DNA of 64,000 nt from Prosthecobacter sp. SYSU 5D2. Lineage in GTDB: Bacteria > Verrucomicrobiota > Verrucomicrobiia > Verrucomicrobiales > Verrucomicrobiaceae. The translations under genes and the position numbers were made by a program. The stretch is taken from assembly GCF_039655865.1 (NCBI RefSeq), contig NZ_JBBYXL010000003.1:62001-126000 (forward strand), in the 5' to 3' direction. A model generated the notes under the pieces. The model did no database searches, was not told where the DNA came from, and saw only the letters and a program-made list of their open reading frames with translations. Positions 17,722-25,504 of the stretch are shown one piece after another. Each line of letters begins with the position of its first letter. The first letter of the stretch is position 1.

Positions 17722-18672
17722 TTATGGAGTCGGATCGCAGGGGATTTGCAGAACCATCTCGTCAAACACCCGGAAGCAACCCCAGTCAGCGTATGCCGCC
17801 ACCTGGATGGTGTGCCTGTCGGTGGGCAGGATGTCGATCTTGGTTTCGACGCCAGACATCGGCGCAGAACAGAATGCCTTTTTCGTGTAGGCCACACAGG
17901 TGCGGACACCCGTGGTTTCATCCTCATTCAGGCGGTTGCTGGTGATGACCTTGAAGCCCATGAGCTTGGCCTCACGGTTTCCACCTTCATACACTTCAAA
18001 CCACTTAAGGACGATCTTGGCCCACGCGCTGTTTGAAGCAGCCTCTGCATCCAGAAGGAGCTGAGTCTTTTCGTCTGGCGAGATGCCAAGGATCAGCTCT
18101 TCGCGGTCCAGGTCAATCTCCTGTTGCTCGAAGTGTGTCTTAGCCTTCATGAGCTTCCAAACGGTGAGACCGGAATTGGCACCGAGGCCGACGCCAGGCT
18201 TCACGTAGTTCACCGGAATGATGTTCTCAGTCGGGAACGGCGAAGGCGTGACGTAGGGGTCTGCGCCGCCCAGGGATGGAGCCACGGCAGCAGCCAGGAA
18301 CATGTCGTCGCGCATCCGGTTAAGGCCGCTCATCATGTCCTGGATGACGGAACCGGTCGGCACCGGGATGGTATCCAGCAGCTTCTGATCGGCGCGGTCG
18401 AACTTGATGGCCTCAGCCTCCAGCAGCTGCCAGAAACCAGAGCGGAAACCCGCCTCGAATTCACGGGCGTTGGTTTTGCCGAAACGGGCATTGTTGATGC
18501 GCCATTGGATCGTGTCGCGCATGCGCTTCACATACTGTTTGGCGGTCCATTGAGACTCCACGTTAGTGGTGTTGGCGAACTTGGCTTCATTCTGCTGAAT
18601 GGCAGCCATGAACGTATCTTGAAACTGAATCCGGGTATGAGCCGGGATCTTGAAATTAGGGTCGAATGACAT
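17722..18672 (-). CDS. Major capsid protein
   Basis: 316 residues from ATG 18672 (MSFDPNFKIPAHTRIQFQD). An in-frame start 156 bp further upstream is rejected because it would translate through a strong terminator hairpin. The sequence matches a phage coat family with a VxQFQ-type N-terminus, a helical region (GFRSGFWQLLEAEAIKFDRADQK), and beta-rich C-terminal half ending in a CFRVFDEMVLQI segment. It should form the icosahedral shell around the scaffold made from 23997-24884. Unusually, ten fibre and lysis genes lie between scaffold and capsid. Confidence 0.85.
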   Translation of the reverse strand: MSFDPNFKIPAHTRIQFQDTFMAAIQQNEAKFANTTNVESQWTAKQYVKRMRDTIQWRINNARFGKTNAREFEAGFRSGFWQLLEAEAIKFDRADQKLLDTIPVPTGSVIQDMMSGLNRMRDDMFLAAAVAPSLGGADPYVTPSPFPTENIIPVNYVKPGVGLGANSGLTVWKLMKAKTHFEQQEIDLDREELILGISPDEKTQLLLDAEAASNSAWAKIVLKWFEVYEGGNREAKLMGFKVITSNRLNEDETTGVRTCVAYTKKAFCSAPMSGVETKIDILPTDRHTIQVAAYADWGCFRVFDEMVLQIPCDPTP

Positions 18673-18790
18673 GAGAATCGGGATTGCCCGAGAGGGCGGT
18701 TCTGGATTCGCCGTGACATTCGGTAAGCCGATTGGGCCGAGCGTCTGCTGCGGTGCTTTGGCGGGGTAGGCTGCTTGGCAGGCCCCTGGC

Positions 18791-18824
18791 ACGCAAAAAG
18801 GGAGAGGAATTACCCTCTCCCTTT
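18791..18824 (-). terminator. Intrinsic terminator after the endolysin gene
   Basis: A perfect 11-bp stem (AAAGGGAGAGG with CCTCTCCCTTT, six-base loop). On the minus strand it is followed by TTTTTGCG. It lies between the amidase stop (18855) and the capsid start (18672), so the capsid probably has its own promoter or depends on readthrough. Confidence 0.85.
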
Positions 18825-18854
18825 GCAAGCGGATTTTCGGATTATTTTACACTG

Positions 18855-19403
18855 TCAGGAAAGCAGCACGTCAGCCAAAGCTTCACACGCCTTCCGTCGC
18901 AGCTCTGGATTTAGCATCCGCTCCCGATCCCCTGCGTGATCAATGAAACCCAGTTCGATCAGGAAGCAGGGTTGAAACTCCATGATGGCCAGCCGCGTAT
19001 GCTGGCTAGAAGCCTCCGTCTTTATTCCACGGTCCCGGGTGCCCAGGGCGGTCACAACGGCATCGTTCAGCATCCTGGCCACCGGGGCTTGTGCTATGCC
19101 CCGGTAAAACGTTTCCGTCCCGTTCGCCACTCCGTTGGCAGCATTGCAATGCAGACTGATCATGATGTCTCCGCCGTATTGGCGGGCGATGGCTGCCCTC
19201 CGCCCCACTGGAGCCGGGTCTTTCGCATCCACCCGCGTGCGGATGACACGCTGACCAGCCGCCAGCAGCAGCCCGCGCAGCTCATTGCCCCAGTCCATCA
19301 CAATCCCCGCCTCAGTCACGCCCGCTGCACAGGCCCCCGGATCATACACCCCGGATCGCCGGTTCCCCATCCCATGGCCACAGTCAACAATGATCGTTTT
19401 CAT
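18855..19403 (-). CDS. N-acetylmuramoyl-L-alanine amidase (endolysin)
   Basis: 182 residues, a single Amidase_3 catalytic domain. Zinc ligands are His10 (in DCGHG), Glu31 (TEA) and His85 (SLHCNA), and the catalytic Glu is Glu150 (IELGF). It cleaves the bond between N-acetylmuramic acid and L-Ala of peptidoglycan. There is no signal peptide, so it needs a holin to reach the wall, and two membrane-protein genes lie directly upstream. Those neighbours make it the phage lysis enzyme rather than a host amidase. Confidence 0.92.
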   Translation of the reverse strand: MKTIIVDCGHGMGNRRSGVYDPGACAAGVTEAGIVMDWGNELRGLLLAAGQRVIRTRVDAKDPAPVGRRAAIARQYGGDIMISLHCNAANGVANGTETFYRGIAQAPVARMLNDAVVTALGTRDRGIKTEASSQHTRLAIMEFQPCFLIELGFIDHAGDRERMLNPELRRKACEALADVLLS

Positions 19404-19435
19404 AATTAGTCAGGTTCCCCGGCTCCCGTCATTAG

Positions 19436-19452
19436 TGCCCATTCGCTGGGCA
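19436..19452 (-). other. Small hairpin between holin candidate and endolysin
   Basis: TGCCCA and TGGGCA form a 6-bp stem with loop TTCGC, flanked on both sides by ATTAGTG copies. It has no U-run on either strand. It might be an RNA-processing or mRNA-stability element; no function is shown. Confidence 0.3.
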
Positions 19453-19475
19453 TTAGTGGTTTCAAAACTTCCCCC

Positions 19476-19961
19476 TCACAGTCCCAGCAGCGACATCCCC
19501 CACCCCAGCCAGCCCGTTCCCTGGGCCTTCACCGGCTCAGGCTCCACCACCAGCACCCCCTTCGCATTCGTCACCAGCACCGGGCGGCGATACTCATCCA
19601 GCCAGGCCGATCCCGTCTCCACCCCCACCCCCTTCCACTGCCGCGCATCCAGTCCGCCGAACGTCTTCGTCCCGTCCGGCCGCGTCGCGCAGCACGGCAT
19701 CAGCAGCAGGCACAGCCCGGCCAGCAGCAGCAGTGGCACATGCTTCGGGATCTTGTAGCTCCCGTTCACCACCCCGTCATCCCACCAGTCCAGAAACACA
19801 TAGATCGCATTCTTCAGCGCCAGCACCACGATCAGTCCCAGCGGCACATACTTCAGCCAGCTCTCCGGCAGCACCCCGATGTCCGGCATCGTCAGCACCC
19901 CCCCCAGCCCCGTCAGGCACAGCAGGATCAATGTCAGGATCTCAACAAGTCGATTTTTCAT
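19476..19961 (-). CDS. Putative holin-like membrane protein
   Basis: 161 residues from ATG 19961 (MKNRLVEIL); an upstream in-frame ATG at 20018 would overlap the preceding gene. Three hydrophobic segments are seen at about 7-27, 37-60 and 74-92, the last ending LLLMPCC. A soluble C-terminal half follows. Holins make the membrane lesion that lets the endolysin out; position directly before the amidase supports this. The LMPCC end of the third segment also resembles a lipobox, so a spanin-type lipoprotein part is an alternative. Confidence 0.55.
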   Translation of the reverse strand: MKNRLVEILTLILLCLTGLGGVLTMPDIGVLPESWLKYVPLGLIVVLALKNAIYVFLDWWDDGVVNGSYKIPKHVPLLLLAGLCLLLMPCCATRPDGTKTFGGLDARQWKGVGVETGSAWLDEYRRPVLVTNAKGVLVVEPEPVKAQGTGWLGWGMSLLGL

Positions 19962-20014
19962 AATATCAGTTTCTAACGTTTTTCTTTGTTTTCCGATGCG
20001 CCCGTGCGCGAAAG

Positions 20015-20326
20015 TCATTTTCCTGCCCGGTGCGCTGCCGCCGCATCCCGCCTCAGCTCGTCAATCGAGTTCCCCAGCCGGCTCAGCGTCAGCGTCATCT
20101 CCGCATCCACACGGGCGCGAGCTTCCAGGATGCTCATCAGCTGCCGTGTCTGCATCGCATGGTCATCATACACCCGCATCAGCGCCCACGAGCACGCCGC
20201 CGCCAGCAGGATTCCAGAGCCAAACCGGCCCACCGCCCAGATCAGCAGCCCGCGCCATTCCTTCGGCACCTCCACACTGGCAGGGGTGTCTTGCTTGGCA
20301 ATGTTGTGGATTTGAGTCGTGCTCAT
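20015..20326 (-). CDS. Membrane-anchored coiled-coil protein, holin or spanin candidate
   Basis: 103 residues: a soluble N-terminus to ~24, one membrane helix at ~27-50 (LLIWAVGRF to SWALMRVY) and a charged coiled-coil-like tail at 52-100. One membrane helix plus periplasmic helix is the plan of inner-membrane spanins and of some holins. Translation is coupled to the 57-residue gene upstream by an ATGA overlap and a strong GGAGGTG site 7 nt before the ATG. Function inferred from place in the lysis cassette. Confidence 0.5.
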   Translation of the reverse strand: MSTTQIHNIAKQDTPASVEVPKEWRGLLIWAVGRFGSGILLAAACSWALMRVYDDHAMQTRQLMSILEARARVDAEMTLTLSRLGNSIDELRRDAAAAHRAGK

Positions 20327-20496
20327 TCTTCTGCACCTCCTTCGTTAGGCTTCACCCAGGAGCCGTCTAGCTTGCGCACCCACAGCTCCCCGGTCAGGAT
20401 GTTGATCCAGAGCCGTGCACCAAGGCACTGACAGTCTGGTGTAGGGGCAGCCTCAGCAATCACTGAGCGGATATGTTGGACGTTAGGATCGTTCAT
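20323..20496 (-). CDS. Small phage protein, 57 residues
   Basis: ATG at 20496 to TGA at 20325-20323, overlapping the next start as ATGA. The protein begins MNDPNVQHIRSVIAEA and contains LWINILTGELWVRKLDGSW, a beta-hairpin-like stretch. Its last codons encode the strong Shine-Dalgarno (GGAGGTG) of the following gene, so the two are coupled. No known family; a small fibre-end or lysis accessory protein is possible. Confidence 0.6.
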   Translation of the reverse strand: MNDPNVQHIRSVIAEAAPTPDCQCLGARLWINILTGELWVRKLDGSWVKPNEGGAEE

Positions 20497-20502
20497 AATA
20501 TT

Positions 20503-21162
20503 TTAAAGCAGGCTGTTATCCACATAGGGTATCTCATTGATGATCGCCAAACGGACCGTGATGTCTCCAACAGCCACAGCCGTGATGGGTGGCACATCCA
20601 CTCCACGGGCCAAAAGCACCGTCCCGTCTTCATTCACATCGGCCCCTCCCTCAATGCTGTTCACGACTTGGAAAGGACCGATCAACTCCACCGATCCAGC
20701 GCTACCGTAGGCTTCAGTCGCTGTGTCATACCCGCCTGTGAACTGGACCGAGGCCACCGTAAGTCCGGCACCACCCTTGATGATCACCTGTCCACCATTA
20801 GGGTTGCCATCAATCCCTGACACGATGACATGACCGATCTCCATAGCACCCTCGGCGGTGATGTGGAGATTCCGACCATAGTTGGTCAGCGTGCCCACCG
20901 TTGAATGATGGCCCCGGATGTAAATGGAAGCATTCGCATCGAAGTTCACGTTGCCAAATGATCCCACGCCCAGATCAAACCGCGTAAATCCCTCATTCAC
21001 CGCCTTCTGCAACGTCAGAAACGGAGCCCCCGGACTCCCGTCCCCCGTCGTGTCATTCCCATCCGTGCGGACATAGGCCACATTCGGGTCCGTGATAGGG
21101 TCGCCCCCCCCACCACCACCGCCGCCACCGGAGCCGAATCCTGCAAATTTGGGATTGATCAC
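20503..21162 (-). CDS. Putative tail fibre or spike component with beta-helix-like repeats
   Basis: 219 residues. After MINPKFAGFGS comes a run of nine glycines, then YVRTDGNDTTGDGSPGAPFLTLQKAV, the usual opening of a right-handed beta-helix in phage spikes and polysaccharide-binding proteins. The rest has repeated short strands (NFDANASIYI, NYGRNLHIT, GGQVIIKGGA). It is probably a receptor-binding or fibre-tip part linked through a flexible glycine hinge. The glycine tract is coded in part by eight consecutive C on the plus strand (21104-21111), which could slip during replication. It overlaps the preceding gene by ATGA. Confidence 0.65.
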   Translation of the reverse strand: MINPKFAGFGSGGGGGGGGGDPITDPNVAYVRTDGNDTTGDGSPGAPFLTLQKAVNEGFTRFDLGVGSFGNVNFDANASIYIRGHHSTVGTLTNYGRNLHITAEGAMEIGHVIVSGIDGNPNGGQVIIKGGAGLTVASVQFTGGYDTATEAYGSAGSVELIGPFQVVNSIEGGADVNEDGTVLLARGVDVPPITAVAVGDITVRLAIINEIPYVDNSLL

Positions 21163-21431
21163 AGTTCGACCTCCACGCTGCTAAGGGTTACCGGGGTGGC
21201 GCTTTCGTCAGCCCTCTTTACCAGGAGTTGATTGGCGTTGTTCAGTCCCCGAAATGTCCAAGCCGTATTGGCGGGCAACACAAAGGTGCCTTCATCCGTC
21301 GAATATTTGAAGGCCAGATCTTCGCCAGTGTTGTTCAGCACGTGGACGAAATGCGCCTGTGCGGAAGGCAATGCAGTGAAGCTCGTGCCATCTACGGCCG
21401 TGGTTACAGTGATGAATTTGGATGAGATCAT
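21159..21431 (-). CDS. Small beta-rich virion-associated protein
   Basis: 90 residues from ATG 21431 (MISSKFITVT). A longer start at 21491 would overlap the methyltransferase gene by 59 bp and is less likely. The protein is beta-strand rich (FVHVLNNTGEDLAFKYSTDEG) and looks like a small phage fibre/connector protein of unknown exact role. It starts just after the methyltransferase stop and overlaps the spike gene by ATGA. Confidence 0.6.
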   Translation of the reverse strand: MISSKFITVTTAVDGTSFTALPSAQAHFVHVLNNTGEDLAFKYSTDEGTFVLPANTAWTFRGLNNANQLLVKRADESATPVTLSSVEVEL

Positions 21432-21432
21432 A

Positions 21433-21882
21433 TCAAGGGCAAAGGCGGGTTTTGAAGACGGCTGTGTTGTCCCGAATTTCGACCAGCTCACAAAGCGGAA
21501 GCAGAAGCCGCTGATAGTTCAGCCGGCAGAAGTCATGCAGGAGGATGACTCCTCCAGGAGAGAGAACGTGCAGGGCGGCCATCACACATTCCACGCGGCG
21601 ACGGCCATCCACAAAGACGAGATCAAAAGGGCCTTCATCCAGCGCGAAGGTGGCATAGCTGGAATTTGCAATGTCCGCCCGCAGATGAACGAGCCTCACG
21701 CGCTCTCCAAGGCTCTGATTCGCTTTGGCGTAATAGCCTTCGTGGTGCTCAATGGAGAGCACCTGAGCGCCGGGCGCATGATCGAGCATGATCTCTGTGG
21801 AGAGTCCAGGGCCCCATTCCAGGATCCGCTTGGGCTTCACTTTTAGCAGCCAGTCTTCCAGCACCTTTTTGAAGCCGTGCAT
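21433..21882 (-). CDS. Class I SAM-dependent methyltransferase in the fibre cassette
   Basis: 149 residues from ATG 21882, overlapping the stop of the glycosyltransferase gene by ATGA, with GGAGG eight bases upstream. Motif I is EWGPGLST at 22-29 (SAM binding), an acidic SIEHHEG follows strand 2, and FDLVFVDGRRRVE near 90-102 is the post-II/IV region. The small size and FVDGRR motif resemble sugar or O-methyltransferases. Together with the adjacent glycosyltransferase it may modify a glycan, either phage-borne or on the host surface. Confidence 0.75.
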   Translation of the reverse strand: MHGFKKVLEDWLLKVKPKRILEWGPGLSTEIMLDHAPGAQVLSIEHHEGYYAKANQSLGERVRLVHLRADIANSSYATFALDEGPFDLVFVDGRRRVECVMAALHVLSPGGVILLHDFCRLNYQRLLLPLCELVEIRDNTAVFKTRLCP

Positions 21883-22955
21883 CAGATGTGCCCTCCTTTC
21901 TTCAAAGCGGTGAGCATGGCGTGCATGGATTGCTCCATGCTGCATGCGCGCTGTGCATCATGCTGAGCCTGTTCAGTCATGGCTTCCATGCTCTCAGCCT
22001 GGCAGGCGCGGAGCTGGGCAACCATGTCGCCGATGTCTGGCTCTGCCCACTGTCCGCCCTGGGGATAGCGGTATTCTTGCACTGACGTCTCAACGAGATG
22101 ATATCCCACCCGCAACGAGTTCTCATTCGTCAGCCAGTCCATGGGGCCGCTGTAGGCTGTCGCTATGACAGGCACCCGGCGTAGCATCGCCTCCATGACA
22201 TGGCGGCCGTAGCCTTCCGCCCGGTGGCAGTGCATCAGGCAATGCACTCCATCAAAGATGTCATCCACCTCAGGAGCAAAGGAGTCATCCAGGATGATGC
22301 GGCCGTCACACGCAATGGCTTCCTTCACCGCCGCTGTATTCTCCTGGCTGAGGTCGCGTGTTTTAAGCTTCATCCTGACATCCAGATCCTTCGGCCATGC
22401 CAGCTTGAAAGCCTGGATGCTTTTCAGGACATTCTTCCGGCTCATGTTGCTTTTGCCATCCCATGACAGCAGCACCGTAAACGGATCGTGAGGCGATGGC
22501 GGACGGCATGGCCGGGCAGGCGCGGGCAGGTAATAAGGCACCACATGCACCTTTTCAGGGGGCATCCCATTGGCCACGCACACGTCGCGGCAGAAGGATG
22601 TCGGCACCCAAACCTGATCTGCATTTGCGGCAGCCTCCAGCGAGCGATCAGGCAACACGGTGGACTCCAAAACCAGGCACCACACATTGAAGCCCGGCAT
22701 CGGCGTGAAGGCGTCCAGACTCCCATGTGATAGAGGCCGTGCTGCCCAGACATTCAGCTTGCAGTCACGGCGTGCAGACTCCTCAACCGTGGAGTCCATG
22801 AGATCTGGATAAATGCGCCTGAGGACATCGGCGTAGGCATGGCGGGATAGAGTGATGCCGCTCAGCCGGTTCTTGATGAGTCCAATGATTTGGGCTTCCC
22901 CACTGACCTTTGTCGGAGGGGCAGGAGATTCGGACTGGAGGGTTCCGCGTCGCAT
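21882..22955 (-). CDS. Glycosyltransferase, family 4-like (GT-B)
   Basis: 357 residues from ATG 22955; a longer start would overlap the upstream fibre gene. The C-terminal half has VLLSWDGKSNMSRKN, typical of a GT-B donor domain, and the EX7E motif at E247/E255 (AEGYGRHVMEA), which binds the sugar-nucleotide. It transfers a sugar to an unknown acceptor in the cytoplasm. In a phage fibre cassette it could glycosylate virion parts or change host surface glycans (seroconversion). It is coupled to the methyltransferase by an ATGA overlap. Confidence 0.82.
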   Translation of the reverse strand: MRRGTLQSESPAPPTKVSGEAQIIGLIKNRLSGITLSRHAYADVLRRIYPDLMDSTVEESARRDCKLNVWAARPLSHGSLDAFTPMPGFNVWCLVLESTVLPDRSLEAAANADQVWVPTSFCRDVCVANGMPPEKVHVVPYYLPAPARPCRPPSPHDPFTVLLSWDGKSNMSRKNVLKSIQAFKLAWPKDLDVRMKLKTRDLSQENTAAVKEAIACDGRIILDDSFAPEVDDIFDGVHCLMHCHRAEGYGRHVMEAMLRRVPVIATAYSGPMDWLTNENSLRVGYHLVETSVQEYRYPQGGQWAEPDIGDMVAQLRACQAESMEAMTEQAQHDAQRACSMEQSMHAMLTALKKGGHI

Positions 22956-22956
22956 A

Positions 22957-23913
22957 TTATAATTTCGTGAGAGACACCCCAAGGCCCTGCCAGTGCGTGT
23001 CATATTCGCCAAGCGCCTGGACAGTCAGAATGATCTTCACCTCGGCATACAATGGCAGCGCCCCATCAATCCATTCCGAGGCCCAGGTGGCCTTAGGGGC
23101 AAGGAATACCCGGCCCGCTGAGCTTTTTTGCGGATCAAAAAGATTCACACCGTCTATGGTCACTTGGATGCCGAGCGGCAGCGTGCCTGGAGTCGGGGAA
23201 TCAAAAACAATATGGTCCCATGTGACCTCCAAAGGGAGGCTGAAAACATAGCGGGTGGATGAGGTCAGGACCTCAGTCGGTCCCCAGACCTCCTGGCGAA
23301 AGATGAAGGCGGAACCTCCCGCCGGGCCTGTATTGCCCTTGTCGCCTTTGTCGCCCTTATCTCCTTTGTCCCCTTTGGGTCCTGGATTCGTTGCCACCCA
23401 GTCACCGACAGTAGCCGATCCTGAGCGCCAGATGGAAGAGTCGTTGAGCTGGATACCGATCTGGCCGGCACGTCGCGCTTTGATGGTGGCCCTCTCCGTG
23501 GCGTCTGCCCATGCGTAGGTGTCGCGGAAACTGCCGTCCCCGTCGCCAGCGAAAAAGATGCCGTTGCCGTCAATGGCCCGTGCAACCTGCTGCAATCCCA
23601 TGGCCAGCAGGTCAAGGGCCGCTTCGTGCTGATCAGGCCGGAATGTGCCGCCGAGAGGGTAAACAAACGGCTGCGCGAGGGGCACATGACGATACACCAC
23701 CACCTGCACATCTGCAGTATATGCCTCATCCGTGGTGATGTAGTCAGCCCAGACGGTGTATTCCCCCTCCTCCAGATCTGTCAGAGTGTTATCATCAAGT
23801 AGGCCAACCCGGATATGTGCCTTGTCCAGAAACGGGAACGGGATGGGGTAGCCGGTGGATGTAGATCCGTTCCCGCTGTAAACCACCATCGAAAGCTCGT
23901 TATCAACCGCCAT
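22957..23913 (-). CDS. Tail fibre protein with collagen-like segment
   Basis: 318 residues from ATG 23913 (MAVDNELSM); an earlier in-frame start lies in the terminator stem and is rejected. N-terminal part (VVYSGNGS and IPFPFLDKAHIRV) matches the virion-attachment domain of T7-type fibres. Residues ~177-199 are a Gly-X-Y collagen-like run with repeated GDK, giving a stiff trimeric stem, then a beta-rich C-terminal domain with DGVNLF motif. It should be the adsorption fibre. No Shine-Dalgarno is seen before this start, unlike the next genes. Confidence 0.82.
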   Translation of the reverse strand: MAVDNELSMVVYSGNGSTSTGYPIPFPFLDKAHIRVGLLDDNTLTDLEEGEYTVWADYITTDEAYTADVQVVVYRHVPLAQPFVYPLGGTFRPDQHEAALDLLAMGLQQVARAIDGNGIFFAGDGDGSFRDTYAWADATERATIKARRAGQIGIQLNDSSIWRSGSATVGDWVATNPGPKGDKGDKGDKGDKGNTGPAGGSAFIFRQEVWGPTEVLTSSTRYVFSLPLEVTWDHIVFDSPTPGTLPLGIQVTIDGVNLFDPQKSSAGRVFLAPKATWASEWIDGALPLYAEVKIILTVQALGEYDTHWQGLGVSLTKL

Positions 23914-23950
23914 GGAGAAGGTAGAGGAATCACTTTGGGCAGTGTCAAGG

Positions 23951-23984
23951 CACAAAAAAGCCCTCTCCGTTTCCAGAGAGGGCT
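23951..23984 (-). terminator. Intrinsic terminator after the scaffold gene
   Basis: A 9-bp perfect stem (AGCCCTCTC with GAGAGGGCT) with an 8-nt loop, followed on the minus strand by TTTTTTGTG. It lies just after the scaffold stop (23997) and before the fibre start (23913). Confidence 0.85.
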
Positions 23985-23996
23985 GATTGTTTGCGG

Positions 23997-24884
23997 TTAG
24001 GCTGACGCCTGCTTGTAGGCGGCATTCACGCGGTCAACCGTCTCTTTATCACCTGCCCAATACTTGGCATTCAGAGGGTTGTCCTTGTTCGTCATGATGT
24101 CCTTGGCTGCCGCCAGGTCCATCGCGACAACAGTGCCGCCAGGGCCGCCGCCGCCCTTGTCTTCTCCCGTGGCCTTTGCCGCCCATGCGAAGGCTTCCAG
24201 GGCATCCACGCCCCAGAAGTTGGGGGACTGCGGATCAAAGGCGCCTTCTTTGATCTGGGCCTTGAGAGTGTCAGGCACGCCCTTTGCCGTCTCCAGTGAC
24301 TTGGCCGCTGCCACCGTCTTGTCAATGTCAGCACCGAACCGCTTCGACATCTCCGCCTTTTCAGCTTCCATGACCTTGGCGGCATTGGCCCGCATCTCCG
24401 CAACGCTGCCGCCGGTGAGCTCCATCTGGAACTCTGCGAGCTTTGCGGCCTGAGTCTTGGTAAGACCCAGCTCTTTCGCCTTCGCGGCAAACGCAGCCCC
24501 GGCCTTGTCATCCCAGGCAACGCCATCAGGCAGCTTCTCAGGAGCCTTGATGCCGTATTCGGTCGGATCATCAGGCACACCGATGGCCTTGTGATAAGCC
24601 TGCCAGTCTTCCGGCGTGGCGTTCTCGCCCGGCAGCTTGACCATGCCTTCCGTCTTCTGGCGGGCGGCTGTCATGGAGTCCGTGAGCATTTTGTTCACGT
24701 CGCCAAAAGTCTTGGCACTGGCCAGCGGGCCGTTGTAGTCAGCGCCGAAAGCCTTCTGATGCCAGCCTTCAGCAAAGGAACCATCGGGTTGGAGAGCGCC
24801 TTCAAATGACGGCGTGAATGTGGGAGCGCCACCGCCCCCGCCACCGGCTCCAGCTTCTTCAAAGAGTGTGATAAATGGTTTCAT
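23997..24884 (-). CDS. Capsid assembly scaffolding protein
   Basis: 295 residues. An N-terminal glycine-rich stretch is followed by KTFGDVNKMLTDSM, a KLPGENATPEDW motif and an IGVPDDPTEYGI segment, the usual scaffold signature in phages with this capsid family, then Ala/Lys/Glu-rich helices to the C-terminus. It acts inside the procapsid to shape the shell and then leaves. It follows portal-region genes and ends in a terminator, whereas the capsid gene it serves is ~5 kb further on. Confidence 0.82.
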   Translation of the reverse strand: MKPFITLFEEAGAGGGGGGAPTFTPSFEGALQPDGSFAEGWHQKAFGADYNGPLASAKTFGDVNKMLTDSMTAARQKTEGMVKLPGENATPEDWQAYHKAIGVPDDPTEYGIKAPEKLPDGVAWDDKAGAAFAAKAKELGLTKTQAAKLAEFQMELTGGSVAEMRANAAKVMEAEKAEMSKRFGADIDKTVAAAKSLETAKGVPDTLKAQIKEGAFDPQSPNFWGVDALEAFAWAAKATGEDKGGGGPGGTVVAMDLAAAKDIMTNKDNPLNAKYWAGDKETVDRVNAAYKQASA

Positions 24885-24917
24885 GGTGATGTGATGATGC
24901 GTTGCAGGTGCGGGTGG

Positions 24918-25247
24918 TTACTTCTGGCGGTTCTTCCACGCGAGCCAGGCAGGATCCTTGCGGCCCATGGAAGGGTGCTGCTTGGGCTCTGGATCGGTGA
25001 CAGGGTTGGCGGGCGCAGGAGGCGGAGTTGCCGCCGGTGCGGTTGAGGGAGTCTTGGCGGCGGGCACTTCTGCCTGTGGATTCTCCGGCAGGATGTCGAA
25101 CGTCAGCTCACGTCCAGCGGCCTCCTTGATGATCTTGAATGCCTTGGGGCCGGGGTGCTTACCGAGGATGCACACGTCGCCTTTGATGGTGCCGATTTCT
25201 TCGCCGTCTTTGATGACGACGCCTTCAGGATTGATGGTGATGTTCAT
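24918..25247 (-). CDS. Small phage protein with Pro/Ala-rich tail
   Basis: 109 residues from ATG 25247 (MNITINPEGV), chosen because it overlaps the preceding stop by four bases; an in-frame start 186 bp upstream lies deep inside that gene. Residues 1-58 look like a small beta/alpha domain (GTIKGDVCILGK); 60-95 are Pro/Ala/Thr-rich and disordered; the end is basic (WLAWKNRQK). Place between portal and scaffold suggests a head-assembly accessory. No family recognised. Confidence 0.6.
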   Translation of the reverse strand: MNITINPEGVVIKDGEEIGTIKGDVCILGKHPGPKAFKIIKEAAGRELTFDILPENPQAEVPAAKTPSTAPAATPPPAPANPVTDPEPKQHPSMGRKDPAWLAWKNRQK

Positions 25248-25504
25248 GGTGATGTTATCGTGGGTTCTCTGTTTGCGAGAGTGGTTTGGTCCTTTGCGGC
25301 ATAGCGCCACATCAGCGCCACGACCTCCGCACGGCCGTGTTGATGGTCTGTCATCCCTGGGACATGGGCGAGAGGATGGGCAACGGTGCAGAGCGTGGCC
25401 AGCAGCCGAGCGCCTGCGATGGAGCCAAAGCATTCCTGGCAGTCGGCAGCGAATGCCTTCCTCGCCTCTTCATTCGGGCAGATGATGGATTCCAGAGGGA
25501 TCAT
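25244..25504 (-). CDS. Small phage head-region protein, 86 residues
   Basis: Begins MIPLESIICPNEEARKAF, overlaps the portal stop by ATGA and the next start by four bases. Mostly helical with a Cys pair (DCQEC) and several His. Small proteins of this size commonly follow the portal gene in podoviruses; its exact role is unknown. Confidence 0.6.
   Translation of the reverse strand: MIPLESIICPNEEARKAFAADCQECFGSIAGARLLATLCTVAHPLAHVPGMTDHQHGRAEVVALMWRYAAKDQTTLANREPTITSP

Noticed and set aside
18673..18828. N-terminal extension of the capsid protein
   Set aside because: It would translate a strong intrinsic terminator; the family start is MSFDPNF at 18672.
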